Assembly: GCF_029029525.1 (NCBI RefSeq)
Contig: NZ_JAKJSC010000001.1
Span: forward strand, 124,001 to 188,000
Direction of reading: 5' to 3'
Length of the DNA stretch: 64,000 nucleotides
Origin: Labilibaculum sp. DW002
Lineage (GTDB): Bacteria; Bacteroidota; Bacteroidia; Bacteroidales; Marinifilaceae
The notes below the pieces were generated by a model, which was not told the DNA's origin, did not search any database, and worked only from the letters and a program-made list of their open reading frames with translations. Of this stretch, positions 24,177-34,139 are shown piece after piece. Both the position numbers and the translations under genes were made by a program. Numbering within the stretch: the first letter of the stretch is position 1; the number at the start of each line of letters is the position of its first letter.

Positions 24177-26213
24177 TTATTTAATTTCTTCCAAAGCTTC
24201 TTTAGCAGCTTTCAATAGTGGTTGAGCCGATAAATCATTACCAGTTGCTTCAACCATCCACTGGTTAGGAGTTAAACGACCTTGCTTAAAAATTCTATCA
24301 ACCTCATTCGGGAAACTCTTACCCTTAAGTTGCTCCTCTAACTGGAATTCAATCACATTACCAAAAGCATAGTTCGATAAGTATAAAGGACTATTTAGCA
24401 TGTGTGAATACACAGCAAGAATTGTCTGATCTTTCATTCCATAAACAGGCGCATAAAACTCATTCCAAACCTCCTTAGCAATTTGCATCGTTGCATCACG
24501 CAATTGAGCTGCATTTGCCTCAGGATTTGCATATAACCACTTCCAAACACGGATGTCAAGAACTGATACTCCCATAATCTCGTATGCACTCCAGAATAAG
24601 TCTAACTTCTTTAAAGCATCCTTCTCTGCCGATTCAACATTTCTCTCTAAAAGAACCATATCTCTCTTCTGAAAGATGAAAGCTAATGCCTCAGTAAATG
24701 CTGTATTTGGCACACCATTCATCGTGAAATTATCAACATCATACAAAGAAATGGTTTGCTCAACATTGTGTCCAAACTCGTGAATCGCAATATTATAACC
24801 TTTATAATCCATCCCTTTTTCGCTAATACGAGTACGAAGGTGAGCCTTCTGTCCTTTTTTAGCACCACCCCAAGCGTGTCCTGATCCTCTTGCCGGATCA
24901 ACAGCAATATGGTCGGCAAGGAATTTAGCTCTGGCTTTATCGTAACCAAGCTTCACCAATAAGTTAGAAAGATCTGCTTCAAGGGCAGCCGCATTAGGAT
25001 ATAGTTTTCTAGTCTGAGCATCAAGCTTAGATTCATCCATACCGCTACGTGCTTTAAACCCATCGTACCAAATATCGAAAGGTTCAAGATCACGACCTAA
25101 TCTCTTCTTAATTAACTCACCAACTTGCTTCGTTTCTTCAGATCTTAAGAAATCAGTAAAGATTTTCTCAGTATTCTCATGAGAAATCTCTTTAGCTCCA
25201 GCATATTGTCTTTCGATGAAAGTACTCTCACCTGGATAATAAGGGTCAATCGCCTTATTTGCGTGAAAATTATTTAAAATCTGCTGATATCTCTCATTTG
25301 GCTCCGGAGTCGCTTCAATCGTTTTACCATTCTTATAAACCACGTTTGCATATGGATCCCATTCAAAGTCTCCGCTATTGATTACTTTTTCAGGAATTTC
25401 CTGAGAAATAATGCGCTGCATTACCTGATAAATAATCTTCTGCTTCTCTAGTCCGTCTTTTGAATTTGCATAGTTTGCTTTAATCTCATCACGTAGATTC
25501 CAGTGCGAAAGAAGCACCTTATCTTCTGGGAAGAAACGCTTACCAGCTTCATCTGTCAAATGCCCCACATAAATATTGTAGTCCATAATATAAACATCAG
25601 ATCCTGCTGCTGCCTTATTCGCATTCTGCAACAATTCTGCAGGAACTCTAGCTGTAAAGTAATCACCTAAACGAGCGTATGCCCATTCCTGACGTGTCCA
25701 TTCGCCTGCCAATTTTTCTTTCTCTTCTAAACTAAAAGGAGGAAAATTTAAAGCAATAATGAAAGCTATTTTATTCTTATAGAAATCATCTTGCCAATGT
25801 GCACCAACACTGTAAGCACCAAACTGGTTATCAATAGTATGCTGTTCGAATGTATTCAAATGAACAGGCTCTAATAAATCAAGTGTAATTTTATTAAAAT
25901 GCCCCGTAATGATTTCGATATTGCGAGATATTTTATTAAAAACCAATTCGCGCTCTACAGGATCAGCAATGTAGTTTTCCTTGCAGAATGCTTCAAATTC
26001 AGCTTCCGTACCATCACTTTCGCGCCATAAGTTAGCTGCATGTTTTACCCCTTTTGCAAGAAGCGTATTGTCCTCAATAGAGTTTGTATTGGTCATATCA
26101 TTAACGAGTTGACTCAGAGCATTGGTTTTAATGTTCGAAACATCAGATCCCTGTTTATCTCCGAATGACGATAAAACTAGCCATGCCGAAAACAGAATTA
26201 AAAATTTTCTCAT
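24177..26213 (-). CDS. Exported zinc metallopeptidase (HEFGH gluzincin)
   Basis: 678 residues with a cleavable-looking N-terminal signal (MRKFLILFSAWLVLSSFG). The zinc motif HEFGH (IHEFGHNVEQ) lies near residue 475, and a downstream TEALAF supplies a plausible third ligand Glu about 30 residues later, as in gluzincins. The HEFGH motif is like M3 peptidases, whereas dipeptidyl peptidase III uses HExxxH, so I do not call it DPP III although size and helical character are similar. Probably a periplasmic peptidase for peptide scavenging. Single gene. Confidence 0.75.
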   Translation of the reverse strand: MRKFLILFSAWLVLSSFGDKQGSDVSNIKTNALSQLVNDMTNTNSIEDNTLLAKGVKHAANLWRESDGTEAEFEAFCKENYIADPVERELVFNKISRNIEIITGHFNKITLDLLEPVHLNTFEQHTIDNQFGAYSVGAHWQDDFYKNKIAFIIALNFPPFSLEEKEKLAGEWTRQEWAYARLGDYFTARVPAELLQNANKAAAGSDVYIMDYNIYVGHLTDEAGKRFFPEDKVLLSHWNLRDEIKANYANSKDGLEKQKIIYQVMQRIISQEIPEKVINSGDFEWDPYANVVYKNGKTIEATPEPNERYQQILNNFHANKAIDPYYPGESTFIERQYAGAKEISHENTEKIFTDFLRSEETKQVGELIKKRLGRDLEPFDIWYDGFKARSGMDESKLDAQTRKLYPNAAALEADLSNLLVKLGYDKARAKFLADHIAVDPARGSGHAWGGAKKGQKAHLRTRISEKGMDYKGYNIAIHEFGHNVEQTISLYDVDNFTMNGVPNTAFTEALAFIFQKRDMVLLERNVESAEKDALKKLDLFWSAYEIMGVSVLDIRVWKWLYANPEANAAQLRDATMQIAKEVWNEFYAPVYGMKDQTILAVYSHMLNSPLYLSNYAFGNVIEFQLEEQLKGKSFPNEVDRIFKQGRLTPNQWMVEATGNDLSAQPLLKAAKEALEEIK

Positions 26214-26438
26214 TTTATTAGCTTTGATATTGGTTTAAATATTTGTTGCTAAAATAGGAATTTACTAATGAGTAAACAATGAGCTTTTTCATACTTTATT
26301 ACTAATTCAGAAGGAATGCATGAGAAATAATAAGAGGAGATAGGCTTCTTTTTCTTTGCTTTCTGCTTTTTCCCTTTTAAGCTTTCTCCTTTCTGTAAAA
26401 AAAATGTACTTTCGCTTTAAAGATTGAATAACATGTGT

Positions 26439-26446
26439 TACATTTG
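26439..26446 (+). promoter_or_regulatory. Bacteroidota -7 box for yebC
   Basis: TACATTTG matches TAnnTTTG, 23 bases before the ATG; no clear -33 TTTG. Confidence 0.5.
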
Positions 26447-26468
26447 CCGAAAATTATAATCATAAATC

Positions 26469-27176
26469 ATGGGAAGAGCATTTGAATTTAGAAAGGCACG
26501 CAAATTTAAGCGTTGGGATAAAATGGCTAAAACCTTTACCCGAATAGGAAAAGAAATCGTAATCGCTATTAAAGAGGGCGGACCTGATCCTACATCTAAT
26601 TCACGTCTTCGTGCGGTAATTCAGAATGCAAGAGCAGCTAACATGCCTAAGGAGAATGTTGAGCGTGCGATTAAGAAAGCGACATCGAAAGATCAAAAGG
26701 ATTTCAAAGAAATTGTATACGAAGGGTATGCACCACATGGTATTGCTGTTTTAGTAGAAACTGCCACAGATAACCATATGCGTACTGTTGCTGATGTTCG
26801 TTCTTACTTTAGTAAGACTAAGGGTAGCTTAGGAACTACAGGTAGTGTAGAATTTATGTTTGAGCATAAGTGTCACTTTAAAATAGAGAACACAGGTCAG
26901 GATCTTGAAGAGCTGGAGTTAGAAGTTATTGATTTGGGTGTAGAAGATGTTTTTGCTGAAGAAGATGGTATCATGCTTTACGGTAATTTTCCTGACTTTG
27001 GTAAGATTCAAGCTTATTTGGAAGAAAATGAAATGGGTGTTCTTGAATCTGGTTTCGAAAGAATTCCAATGGACACTAAAGAACTTAGCGAAGATCAGGT
27101 TGCTGATGTTGAAAAGCTTCTTGATAAATTAGAAGATAATGATGACGTATTACATGTTTTCCATAACATGGCATAA
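26469..27176 (+). CDS. yebC: YebC/PmpR family regulator
   Basis: 235 residues, the family length. It opens with the conserved MGRAFEFRKARKFKRWDKMAK segment, followed by ARAANMPKENVERAIKKA and the YEGYAPHGIAVLVE segment. Family members are described as transcription regulators and, for YebC-type proteins, as ribosome-associated factors that ease translation of proline runs; which applies here cannot be told. It has its own box and terminator. Confidence 0.95.
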   Translation: MGRAFEFRKARKFKRWDKMAKTFTRIGKEIVIAIKEGGPDPTSNSRLRAVIQNARAANMPKENVERAIKKATSKDQKDFKEIVYEGYAPHGIAVLVETATDNHMRTVADVRSYFSKTKGSLGTTGSVEFMFEHKCHFKIENTGQDLEELELEVIDLGVEDVFAEEDGIMLYGNFPDFGKIQAYLEENEMGVLESGFERIPMDTKELSEDQVADVEKLLDKLEDNDDVLHVFHNMA

Positions 27177-27212
27177 ATATAAAGTATAATTAATTTATAT
27201 TTTGATGATATA

Positions 27213-27245
27213 AAGCCTGATCCTATAAATGGATCAGGCTTTTTT
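27213..27245 (+). terminator. Rho-independent terminator of yebC
   Basis: AGCCTGATCC / GGATCAGGCT around TATAAAT, followed by six T. Confidence 0.9.
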
Positions 27246-27422
27246 ATTTTAATCACTTTAATAAAAAGAATTGAAGATCTTTTTTAACTTTTTTATTTTC
27301 ATAAAGCCTTGTAAATGTTATAGGTGTGAGCTAATTGTGTGCAAGTCAGAATTCTTGCCTTTTGTATCTTAAGAGTTTTTATTATATTTAGATATGTAGA
27401 TGAAAAATGCTTAAACACACCT

Positions 27423-28199
27423 ATGAAATTTAATTACTTAAAATTTGAAAAGAGAGACAAAATTGGAATTTTGACTCTTGACCGCCCAAACGCCTTAAAC
27501 GCCTTAAATGAGGATGTTTTTAAGGAACTTACCGGTTTCTTCAATGATAAAGAAACCATTCAAACCATTCGTGCTTTGGTAATCACCGGAGAAGGAAAGG
27601 CTTTTATTGCTGGAGCAGATATCAAAGCAATGCAAGAGTATTCCACACAAGATGGATATGACTTTTCAGAAATTGGAAAAGGAGTATTTGATCAGATCGC
27701 TAACCTGGAAATCCCTGTAATTGCAGCGATTAACGGTTTTGCCCTTGGGGGAGGGCTTGAACTCGCACTGTCTTGCGATATTCGAGTTGCTAGTGAAAAA
27801 GCCAGATTAGGATTGCCTGAGGTAAATCTTGGTTTGATTCCTGGTTTTAATGGAACTCAAAGACTACCACGTCTTGTTGGAGCAGGAAATGCGATGTATC
27901 TAATGATGCTTGGTGAAGGAATTACAGCTAATGAAGCATACCAATTAGGTATTGTTCAAAAATTAGCAAAGCCGGAATCAGTTCTTGAAGAAACAATAGA
28001 ACTAGCTGAGAAAATTGCTGGGAAAAGTCCAAATGCGTTGCGTTTAATTAAAAAGATGGTTCACCAAGGAGTTGAATTGAATTTTAAGGATGCAGGTAAA
28101 ATGGAATCCAAGGAATTTGGTCGCTTGTTTAAAGAGGATCAGAAAGAGCGAGAAGAAGGAATAAATGCCTTTTTAGAGAAGCGTAAGCCAAACTGGTAA
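27423..28199 (+). CDS. Enoyl-CoA hydratase (crotonase)
   Basis: 258 residues from the ATG at 27423, where the conserved MKFNYLKFEKRDKIGILTLDRP start begins; the frame extends upstream to a GTG at 27339, but that extra peptide has no family likeness. Crotonase landmarks are AFIAGADIKAM near residue 64 and GFALGGGLELALSCDIRVA near 107 with the oxyanion-hole Gly and the catalytic Glu region (LGLPEVNLGLIPGF). It hydrates crotonyl-CoA and related enoyl-CoAs. First gene of the acyl-CoA catabolic run. Confidence 0.92.
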   Translation: MKFNYLKFEKRDKIGILTLDRPNALNALNEDVFKELTGFFNDKETIQTIRALVITGEGKAFIAGADIKAMQEYSTQDGYDFSEIGKGVFDQIANLEIPVIAAINGFALGGGLELALSCDIRVASEKARLGLPEVNLGLIPGFNGTQRLPRLVGAGNAMYLMMLGEGITANEAYQLGIVQKLAKPESVLEETIELAEKIAGKSPNALRLIKKMVHQGVELNFKDAGKMESKEFGRLFKEDQKEREEGINAFLEKRKPNW

Positions 28200-28338
28200 A
28201 AGAAATCAAAATTTAGTGGGGAGACTTATTGTATTGATTACAATAGGCGGGTAGTGCAGATGGGTTTTTGATTTAGCTCTAATGGAAGAGGTATATCATA
28301 TAACAACTAGGAAAATCAAAACTAAAAAACAATAAAGT

Positions 28339-29667
28339 ATGGATTTTGTCCAAAAAATGGAAAACGTAAGTGTTCTGGGAGCTGCTGGTAAAATGGGTAG
28401 CGGAATTCTTGTATTGCTATCATTTGAGATGGCGAAGCTTAAATTAGGCAAGAAGGAAGATAAAGAATTTGTCTTAAATGCGATTGATGTTTCGCCAACA
28501 GCATTGGTAAACTTATTGGGATATGTAAAATCACAATTGGTAAAGCATGCAGAGAAGAATATCGTAGAATTACGAGATTGGTATAAGGAGGATGAAAAGC
28601 TTATTTCTAACGAAGATGTCATCAATCAGTTTGTAGATGATGTTATGGCAATGATTCAAACATCTACACGTATTGAAACGGCTTACAATTCGCAATTAAT
28701 CTTCGAAGCAATTAAGGAAGATAAGGATCTAAAAGTGAAATTGTTTTCACAGATCAAACAAAACAATCCAGATGCCTGGTTTTTAACCAATACATCTTCA
28801 ATTCCAATTGGTGGAATAGAGAAGGATGCAAATTTAACCGGAGATATAATTGGTTATCATTTCTATAATCCTCCAGTAATTCAGAAATTATTAGAGATTA
28901 TTAAGACAGAGAACACCAAACCAGAATTAGCTGAGTTCTCAGTGGCTTTGGCTAAATCTATGAGAAAGATTGTAGTTCAATCAAGAGATGTTGCGGGATT
29001 TATTGGCAATGGTCATTTTATGCGTGATGCTCTTTATGCATTGAAACAAGCAGAAGAATTGGCTAAAACAGAAGGATGGGCAAAAGCATTTTTCTTAATC
29101 GATACCATCAGTCGCGATCTATTGGTTCGTCCAATGGGTATTTTTCAATTACTTGATTATGTTGGAGTAGATGTAACTCGCTTTATATTAGATAGTATGC
29201 AGCCATCGTTTCCGAATGAGACTTTATCGCATGAAGCATTGAATCAAATGCTTGATAACGAGGTGAAAGGTGGTCAATATGCCAATGGAACTCAAAAAGA
29301 TGGCATTTTTAAATATGAGAAAGGAAGAATAAAAGAAGTTTATGATCTGGGTTCACAGAAATATATAGCAACGGAAAGCATCGAAATGGAATGTGCTGCA
29401 ATATTAGGTGAATTACCGACTCTGAAGATATACTGGAAATCAGTTGTTCGAGATAAAAATAAGGCGGAAATATTGCAGAAGTTTTTTGAAGAATTACACC
29501 AGATAGATAGTGTAGGAGCCAATATAGCAGTTGCTTATGGTAAGAATTCAAAAGCAATTGGACAGATGTTAGCCGATACAAATGTAGCGGAATCAACATC
29601 TGATGTGAATACCGTGATGGAAACGGGATTTTTCCATGCTTATGGTCCGGTTAACGATTTTTTCTAG
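28339..29667 (+). CDS. 3-hydroxyacyl-CoA dehydrogenase
   Basis: 442 residues. The N-terminal NAD-binding fold begins VSVLGAAGKMGSGI, a looser form of the usual GxGxMG loop. YHFYNPP, the family segment of the catalytic His, is near residue 175, and a C-terminal 3HCDH helical domain follows (VAGFIGNGHFMRDAL, FQLLDYVGVDV). It should oxidise 3-hydroxybutyryl-CoA-type substrates to 3-ketoacyl-CoA with NAD+. It is longer than the usual ~285-residue enzyme, with an extended C-terminal half. Thiolase follows after 21 bases. Confidence 0.9.
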   Translation: MDFVQKMENVSVLGAAGKMGSGILVLLSFEMAKLKLGKKEDKEFVLNAIDVSPTALVNLLGYVKSQLVKHAEKNIVELRDWYKEDEKLISNEDVINQFVDDVMAMIQTSTRIETAYNSQLIFEAIKEDKDLKVKLFSQIKQNNPDAWFLTNTSSIPIGGIEKDANLTGDIIGYHFYNPPVIQKLLEIIKTENTKPELAEFSVALAKSMRKIVVQSRDVAGFIGNGHFMRDALYALKQAEELAKTEGWAKAFFLIDTISRDLLVRPMGIFQLLDYVGVDVTRFILDSMQPSFPNETLSHEALNQMLDNEVKGGQYANGTQKDGIFKYEKGRIKEVYDLGSQKYIATESIEMECAAILGELPTLKIYWKSVVRDKNKAEILQKFFEELHQIDSVGANIAVAYGKNSKAIGQMLADTNVAESTSDVNTVMETGFFHAYGPVNDFF

Positions 29668-29688
29668 AAACCCACTCAAACACTAACA

Positions 29689-30933
29689 ATGAAAACTTTA
29701 CGCAAAAAAATATTTATGGTAGCCGGTTACAACACCATTTCTATGGGAACTGGTAGGAAAGAATTTCATCCTAAAAAGCCTCGTCCAGATATGGAGCATT
29801 ATATCAAAGAGGCGGGACAAGCAACGCTTGGAATGATTGGTGGAGCAGCTAATGTTGATGAGGGAGTTATCGGAAACTTTATGGCTTCTCGATTTAATAA
29901 TCAGGCAAACTTACCAGCATTTCTTCCAATGGTTGATGAGGGTTTAAAATACAAGCCTGCAATTAGCGTTGAAGGTGCTTGTGCATCAGGTGGATTGGCG
30001 CTAGCAACCGGTATTAAATCGATTTTGGCTGAAACGGCAGATGTTGTCTTGGCAATTGGTTTTGAGGTTCAGAATACAATGAAAGCAATGTATGGTGCTG
30101 ATGTTTTGGCAGGTGCAGGTTGGATGAAAACCAGAAAAGAGGGACATGCATATTATTTCCCTGGCGTTTTTAGCGATCGTGCAGGTGCCTATTACGAAAA
30201 GTATGGTAAAGAAACCACTCGTAAGGCTATGGCTAAATGGTATTGCAATGCCATTGAGAATGCTCGCTTGTGCAAGACAGCCCAGGAATTTCACAATAAG
30301 AACAAGGATTTGGAAGCTACGGCAAACGCTCCAATGAATCCAAGAGCTTTTGTTGAGAATTTGAACTACTTCGACTGCTCTAAAGTATCAGATGGTGCAT
30401 CAGCAATTGCAATTGTTTCAGAGGAAGGATTAAAGAAGATTGGTGTAGAACCAAAAGATGCAGTTGAAGTCCTAGGTTTTGGTCAAGCTACAGCTGATAT
30501 TACTGCCAAACCAGAAGTGCCAACTAAATTAACAACGACCCAAAAAGCAACAGAGAAGGCTATGCTAATGGCTGGAATTACTGTTGATGATATTGGAACC
30601 GTTGAGGCTCATGATTGTTTTTCCATTGCTGGAATTATGGCAACAGAGGCAATTGGATTTGCCGAAGAAGGAAAAGGTCCTGAGTTCGTGTTAGAAGGAA
30701 ATACGGCAAGATGCGGTAAGGTGCCATTCAATACAACCGGGGGACTGATTGGCTGGGGGCATCCAACAGGGGCAACTGGTGTACATCAGGCTGTAACCGT
30801 ATGGGAACAATTAACTGGTAAAGCGGGTGATGCACAGATTGAAATAAGTGCAGACAGACCGTATGCTCTTAGTATCAATATGGGAGGAGACGATAAATCG
30901 TTAGTAGCAATTGTTTACAAAAGAGGAGAATAA
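29689..30933 (+). CDS. Thiolase family acyltransferase (SCP-x type)
   Basis: 414 residues. The nucleophilic Cys lies in VEGACASGGLAL near residue 92. The active-site His region is HDCFSI near 308 and the C-terminal GWGHPTGATGVHQ near 350. The GACASG sequence, with a missing second conserved Cys-Gly loop, resembles the SCP-x/thiolase-like branch more than classical acetyl-CoA acetyltransferase. Placed after the hydratase and dehydrogenase, it should cleave 3-ketoacyl-CoA to acetyl-CoA. Confidence 0.9.
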   Translation: MKTLRKKIFMVAGYNTISMGTGRKEFHPKKPRPDMEHYIKEAGQATLGMIGGAANVDEGVIGNFMASRFNNQANLPAFLPMVDEGLKYKPAISVEGACASGGLALATGIKSILAETADVVLAIGFEVQNTMKAMYGADVLAGAGWMKTRKEGHAYYFPGVFSDRAGAYYEKYGKETTRKAMAKWYCNAIENARLCKTAQEFHNKNKDLEATANAPMNPRAFVENLNYFDCSKVSDGASAIAIVSEEGLKKIGVEPKDAVEVLGFGQATADITAKPEVPTKLTTTQKATEKAMLMAGITVDDIGTVEAHDCFSIAGIMATEAIGFAEEGKGPEFVLEGNTARCGKVPFNTTGGLIGWGHPTGATGVHQAVTVWEQLTGKAGDAQIEISADRPYALSINMGGDDKSLVAIVYKRGE

Positions 30934-30965
30934 TTAAAAGAATGAGATAATCATTATATAAAAAA

Positions 30966-30993
30966 AGCTAGTGGCTCTAGGTAGCCGCTAGCT
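30966..30993 (+). other. Intercistronic hairpin between thiolase and acyl-CoA dehydrogenase
   Basis: AGCTAGTGGCT and AGCCGCTAGCT form an 11-pair stem (one T-G pair) around CTAGGT. There is no T run after it on the + strand, so processing or mRNA stability is more likely than termination; on the minus strand it would be followed by six T, but no minus gene needs it. Confidence 0.6.
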
Positions 30994-31020
30994 AAATATC
31001 ACACCTAAAAAGTTAATACT

Positions 31021-32160
31021 ATGAATTTTGAACTCACCGAAGAACAAGAGATGATTCGAGATGCAGCACGTGATTTTGCTCAACGTGAATTATTACCAGG
31101 AGTTATTGAACGTGACGAAAATGCAATTTATCCTAAAGAACAAGTTAAGCGATTAGGAGAATTAGGTTTTCTTGGCATGCTCGTTGGAACAGAATATGAC
31201 GGTGGAGGTATGGATACCGTATCCTATGTTCTTGCAATGGAAGAAATTTCTAAGGTTGATGCTTCAGTATCTGTTATTATGTCTGTGAATAACTCTTTGG
31301 TTTGCTGGGGAGTTCAAAAATATGGTAGCGAGGCGCAGAAAGAAGAGTTTTTAAAGCCAATGGCCAGGGGGGATAAAATTGGAGCTTTCCTTCTTTCCGA
31401 ACCGGAAGCCGGATCGGATGCTACTTCTCAAAGAACAACAGCTGTTGATATGGGAGACCATTATTTAGTAAATGGAATCAAGAATTGGATAACATCAGGT
31501 GGAACGGCTTCAACTTACCTGCTTATTGCGCATACACATCCAGAGAAAAAACACCATGGTATTAATGCTTTCCTGATAGATTCAAACTTGGAAGGAATTA
31601 GTGTTGGCCCACATGAGAATAAAATGGGAATGCGTGCCTCTGATACGCATTCTGTGATGTTTAATAATGTAAAGATCCCTAAGGAGAATCGTTTGGGAGA
31701 AGATGGACAAGGCTTTAAAATCGCCATGAAATCACTTGAAGGTGGTCGTATTGGTATTGCGTCTCAAGCTTTAGGACTTGCCTCTGGTGCTTACGAATTA
31801 GCATTGCAATATGCTCAGGAACGAAAGACCTTCGGAAAAGAAATTATCAAACATCAGGCTATTGCTTTTAAACTTGCTGATATGGCAGTTGAAATTGAAG
31901 CAGCACGATATTTTTGTTTAAAAGCAGCTTGGTTAAAGGATCAGGGAAAACCATACGGACAGGCCAGTGCTATGGCTAAGCTTTATGCCGCAGAAACCGC
32001 AATGAAAGTTACGACTGAAGCTGTTCAAATTCATGGAGGAAATGGCTATGTGAAAGAGTACCATGTAGAACGCTTGATGCGTGAAGCCAAATTAACTCAG
32101 ATTTATGAAGGAACCTCGGAGATACAAAAAATTGTTATTTCAAGGGGTTTAATGGATTGA
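31021..32160 (+). CDS. Short-chain acyl-CoA dehydrogenase
   Basis: 379 residues, the usual acyl-CoA dehydrogenase length. FAD/substrate landmarks are LLSEPEAGSDA near residue 125, WITSGG near 160, and the C-terminal QIYEGTSEIQKIVISR with the catalytic Glu in YEG, as in butyryl-CoA dehydrogenases. It should reduce FAD and pass electrons to the EtfBA encoded next. Butyryl-CoA is the likely substrate given IcmF downstream, but isobutyryl or others cannot be excluded. Confidence 0.92.
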   Translation: MNFELTEEQEMIRDAARDFAQRELLPGVIERDENAIYPKEQVKRLGELGFLGMLVGTEYDGGGMDTVSYVLAMEEISKVDASVSVIMSVNNSLVCWGVQKYGSEAQKEEFLKPMARGDKIGAFLLSEPEAGSDATSQRTTAVDMGDHYLVNGIKNWITSGGTASTYLLIAHTHPEKKHHGINAFLIDSNLEGISVGPHENKMGMRASDTHSVMFNNVKIPKENRLGEDGQGFKIAMKSLEGGRIGIASQALGLASGAYELALQYAQERKTFGKEIIKHQAIAFKLADMAVEIEAARYFCLKAAWLKDQGKPYGQASAMAKLYAAETAMKVTTEAVQIHGGNGYVKEYHVERLMREAKLTQIYEGTSEIQKIVISRGLMD

Positions 32161-32266
32161 TAATTGAAATTGAGAAAGTTTTATATAGTTGATCTGTAGG
32201 TTTTAAGATCGACTTATCTAAATAAATAGAATACTATAAATAACTGATACTTAAATTAAACGCTAT

Positions 32267-33016
32267 ATGAAGATACTGGTTTGTATAAGTAACGTACCGG
32301 ATACCACAACTAAGGTGAAGTTTAAGGAAGACAATACCTTATTTGATGATTCAGGGATTCAATGGATCATTAATCCATGGGATGAATTGGCTCTTACAAG
32401 AGCTTTGGAATTGAAAGAGAACGCTGGTAATTCGGTTGATGAGGTTTGTGTAATAAACGTTGGAAGTGCACAAACAGATGCAACATTAAGAAAGGCTTTA
32501 GCAATTGGAGCCGATAAAGCAATACGAATTGATGCATGTGCAGGAGATGCTTATTATGTAGCAGGTCAAATTGCAGAATATCTTAAAGAAAATCCATTTG
32601 ATATCGTTTTTAGTGGGATTGAATCTAGTGATTACAATGGCTCTTCTGTTGGTGCCATGATTGCTGAGTTTATGGATTATCCAGGAATATCATCGGTAAC
32701 TCATATTGATCTTGACGATGATGAGATTGTATTGCATCGTGCCATTCCAGGTGGAAAACAAAAAATAAAGACAGAAGCTCCTTTTGTTGCGGTTGTGCAA
32801 AAGGGAATTACAAATGAGCCAAGAATTCCGGCAATGCGTGGCATTATGATGGCTCGAAAGAAACCATTAGAGGTAAAACCAGCTGCTGAAATCGAAATGT
32901 TAACCAAGTCTGTAAAATTCGAGCTTCCAGAAGCGAAAGGAGCTTGTAAAATGATTGATGCAGAACAAGCGGAGCAGTTAGTTGGGTTTCTAAAAAATGA
33001 AGCTAAGGTATTGTAA
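32267..33016 (+). CDS. etfB: Electron transfer flavoprotein subunit beta
   Basis: 249 residues, standard length. It begins MKILVCISNVPDTTTKVKF and carries the ETF beta AMP/FAD-binding fold, including ESSDYNGSSVGAM near residue 122 and RIPAMRGIMMARKKPL near 186. It forms the heterodimer with EtfA, 26 bases downstream, accepting electrons from the acyl-CoA dehydrogenases of this cluster. Confidence 0.95.
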   Translation: MKILVCISNVPDTTTKVKFKEDNTLFDDSGIQWIINPWDELALTRALELKENAGNSVDEVCVINVGSAQTDATLRKALAIGADKAIRIDACAGDAYYVAGQIAEYLKENPFDIVFSGIESSDYNGSSVGAMIAEFMDYPGISSVTHIDLDDDEIVLHRAIPGGKQKIKTEAPFVAVVQKGITNEPRIPAMRGIMMARKKPLEVKPAAEIEMLTKSVKFELPEAKGACKMIDAEQAEQLVGFLKNEAKVL

Positions 33017-33042
33017 TTCAAAAAAAACTAAAAAAATAGCCT

Positions 33043-34011
33043 ATGTCAGTAATAGCATTTGCCAAAAATTGGAACGGAAAATTTAAGGGTTCTACATATG
33101 AATTGGTTTCCTATTCAAAGAAGCTAGCTAGTGACCTAAGTGTTGGTCTAGTTGTCGTTTCTATCGGAGAGATAGCTGAAGAGGAACTTAAAAGTTTAGG
33201 GAAATATGGGGCAGACAGAATTATTTCTGTTAACGATCCTAAAATGAATATATTAACAAGTCGCGTTTATGCCGATGTACTTACAAAAATCTCTGAAAAG
33301 GAGAATGCAAGTGTCGTTGTCTTAAACGATAACAATAGTGGAAAAGCAATTGCACCTAGAATTTCGGTAAAAATGAAAGCTGGAATGGTTGCTGCTGTTC
33401 AAGAATTACCTGTTTCTCTCGACCCTTTTATTGTGAAGAAGAGAGTGTTTTCAGGAAAAGCATTTGGACATGTACAGATTGATTCACCCCAAAAAGTGAT
33501 TACGATCGCTAAAAATTGTTTTGGTTTAGTTGAGATTCCAGTGGAATCCGTGGTAGAAGAATATATTCCAGAAGTTGATACGGCACTATTCAAAGTTCAG
33601 GTGTTGGAAGAAGAAGAGCAGAAGAATAAAGTAATTCTTTCGGATGCTGATATCGTGATTTCTGCAGGTAGAGGAATGAGGAGTCCTGATAATTGGGGAC
33701 CAGTGGAAGATCTTGCAGAAGTTTTGAATGCAGCAACAGCTTGTTCTCGTCCAGTTTCGGATGAAGGATGGCGTGGTCATGAAGAGCATGTTGGACAAAC
33801 AGGAAAAGTAATTGCACCAAATTTATACATCGCCGCAGGTATTTCAGGCGCGATACAGCATGTTGCAGGTATTAGTCGAAGCAAGTGCATTGTTGCCATC
33901 AATACAGACCCTGAAGCACCTATTTTCGGAGTTGCTGATTATGGAATTATTGGTGATGCTATGGAAATCTTACCAAGATTAACAGAAGCGTTTCGAAATT
34001 CAAAATCTTGA
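33043..34011 (+). CDS. etfA: Electron transfer flavoprotein subunit alpha
   Basis: 322 residues. The C-terminal FAD domain has [12 protein letters not shown] near 206, [13 protein letters not shown] near 245, [12 protein letters not shown] and [11 protein letters not shown], the family signature. Paired with EtfB upstream. The next two genes encode a membrane Fe-S oxidoreductase that should reoxidise this flavoprotein. Confidence 0.96.
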   Translation: MSVIAFAKNWNGKFKGSTYELVSYSKKLASDLSVGLVVVSIGEIAEEELKSLGKYGADRIISVNDPKMNILTSRVYADVLTKISEKENASVVVLNDNNSGKAIAPRISVKMKAGMVAAVQELPVSLDPFIVKKRVFSGKAFGHVQIDSPQKVITIAKNCFGLVEIPVESVVEEYIPEVDTALFKVQVLEEEEQKNKVILSDADIVISAGRGMRSPDNWGPVEDLAEVLNAATACSRPVSDEGWRGHEEHVGQTGKVIAPNLYIAAGISGAIQHVAGISRSKCIVAINTDPEAPIFGVADYGIIGDAMEILPRLTEAFRNSKS

Positions 34012-34018
34012 GGTAAGT

Positions 34019-34080
34019 ATCAAGTAAAAAGTATCAAGAAACAAGAATTCTTGGTACTTGAAACTTGCTACTTCTTGACT
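34019..34080. repeat. REP-like palindrome (AAGTATCAAG ... CTTGATACTT type)
   Basis: CAAGAATTCTTG is a perfect 12-base centre; outer words AAGTATCAAG and TACTTGAAACTTG extend it imperfectly. It sits between etfA and the membrane oxidoreductase gene and resembles dispersed aagtatcaag repeats in Bacteroidota. Confidence 0.5.
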
Positions 34081-34139
34081 TTTGCTCAGTGTTAAATACT
34101 AACATCATAAATTGTAAGTGAATTCTTAATATCTAGAAT

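Noticed and set aside
24177-26213. Dipeptidyl peptidase III
   Set aside because: The zinc motif is HEFGH, not HExxxH.
27339-27422. Upstream GTG extension of the enoyl-CoA hydratase
   Set aside because: The 28 extra residues are unlike crotonases; the ATG at 27423 fits family starts.
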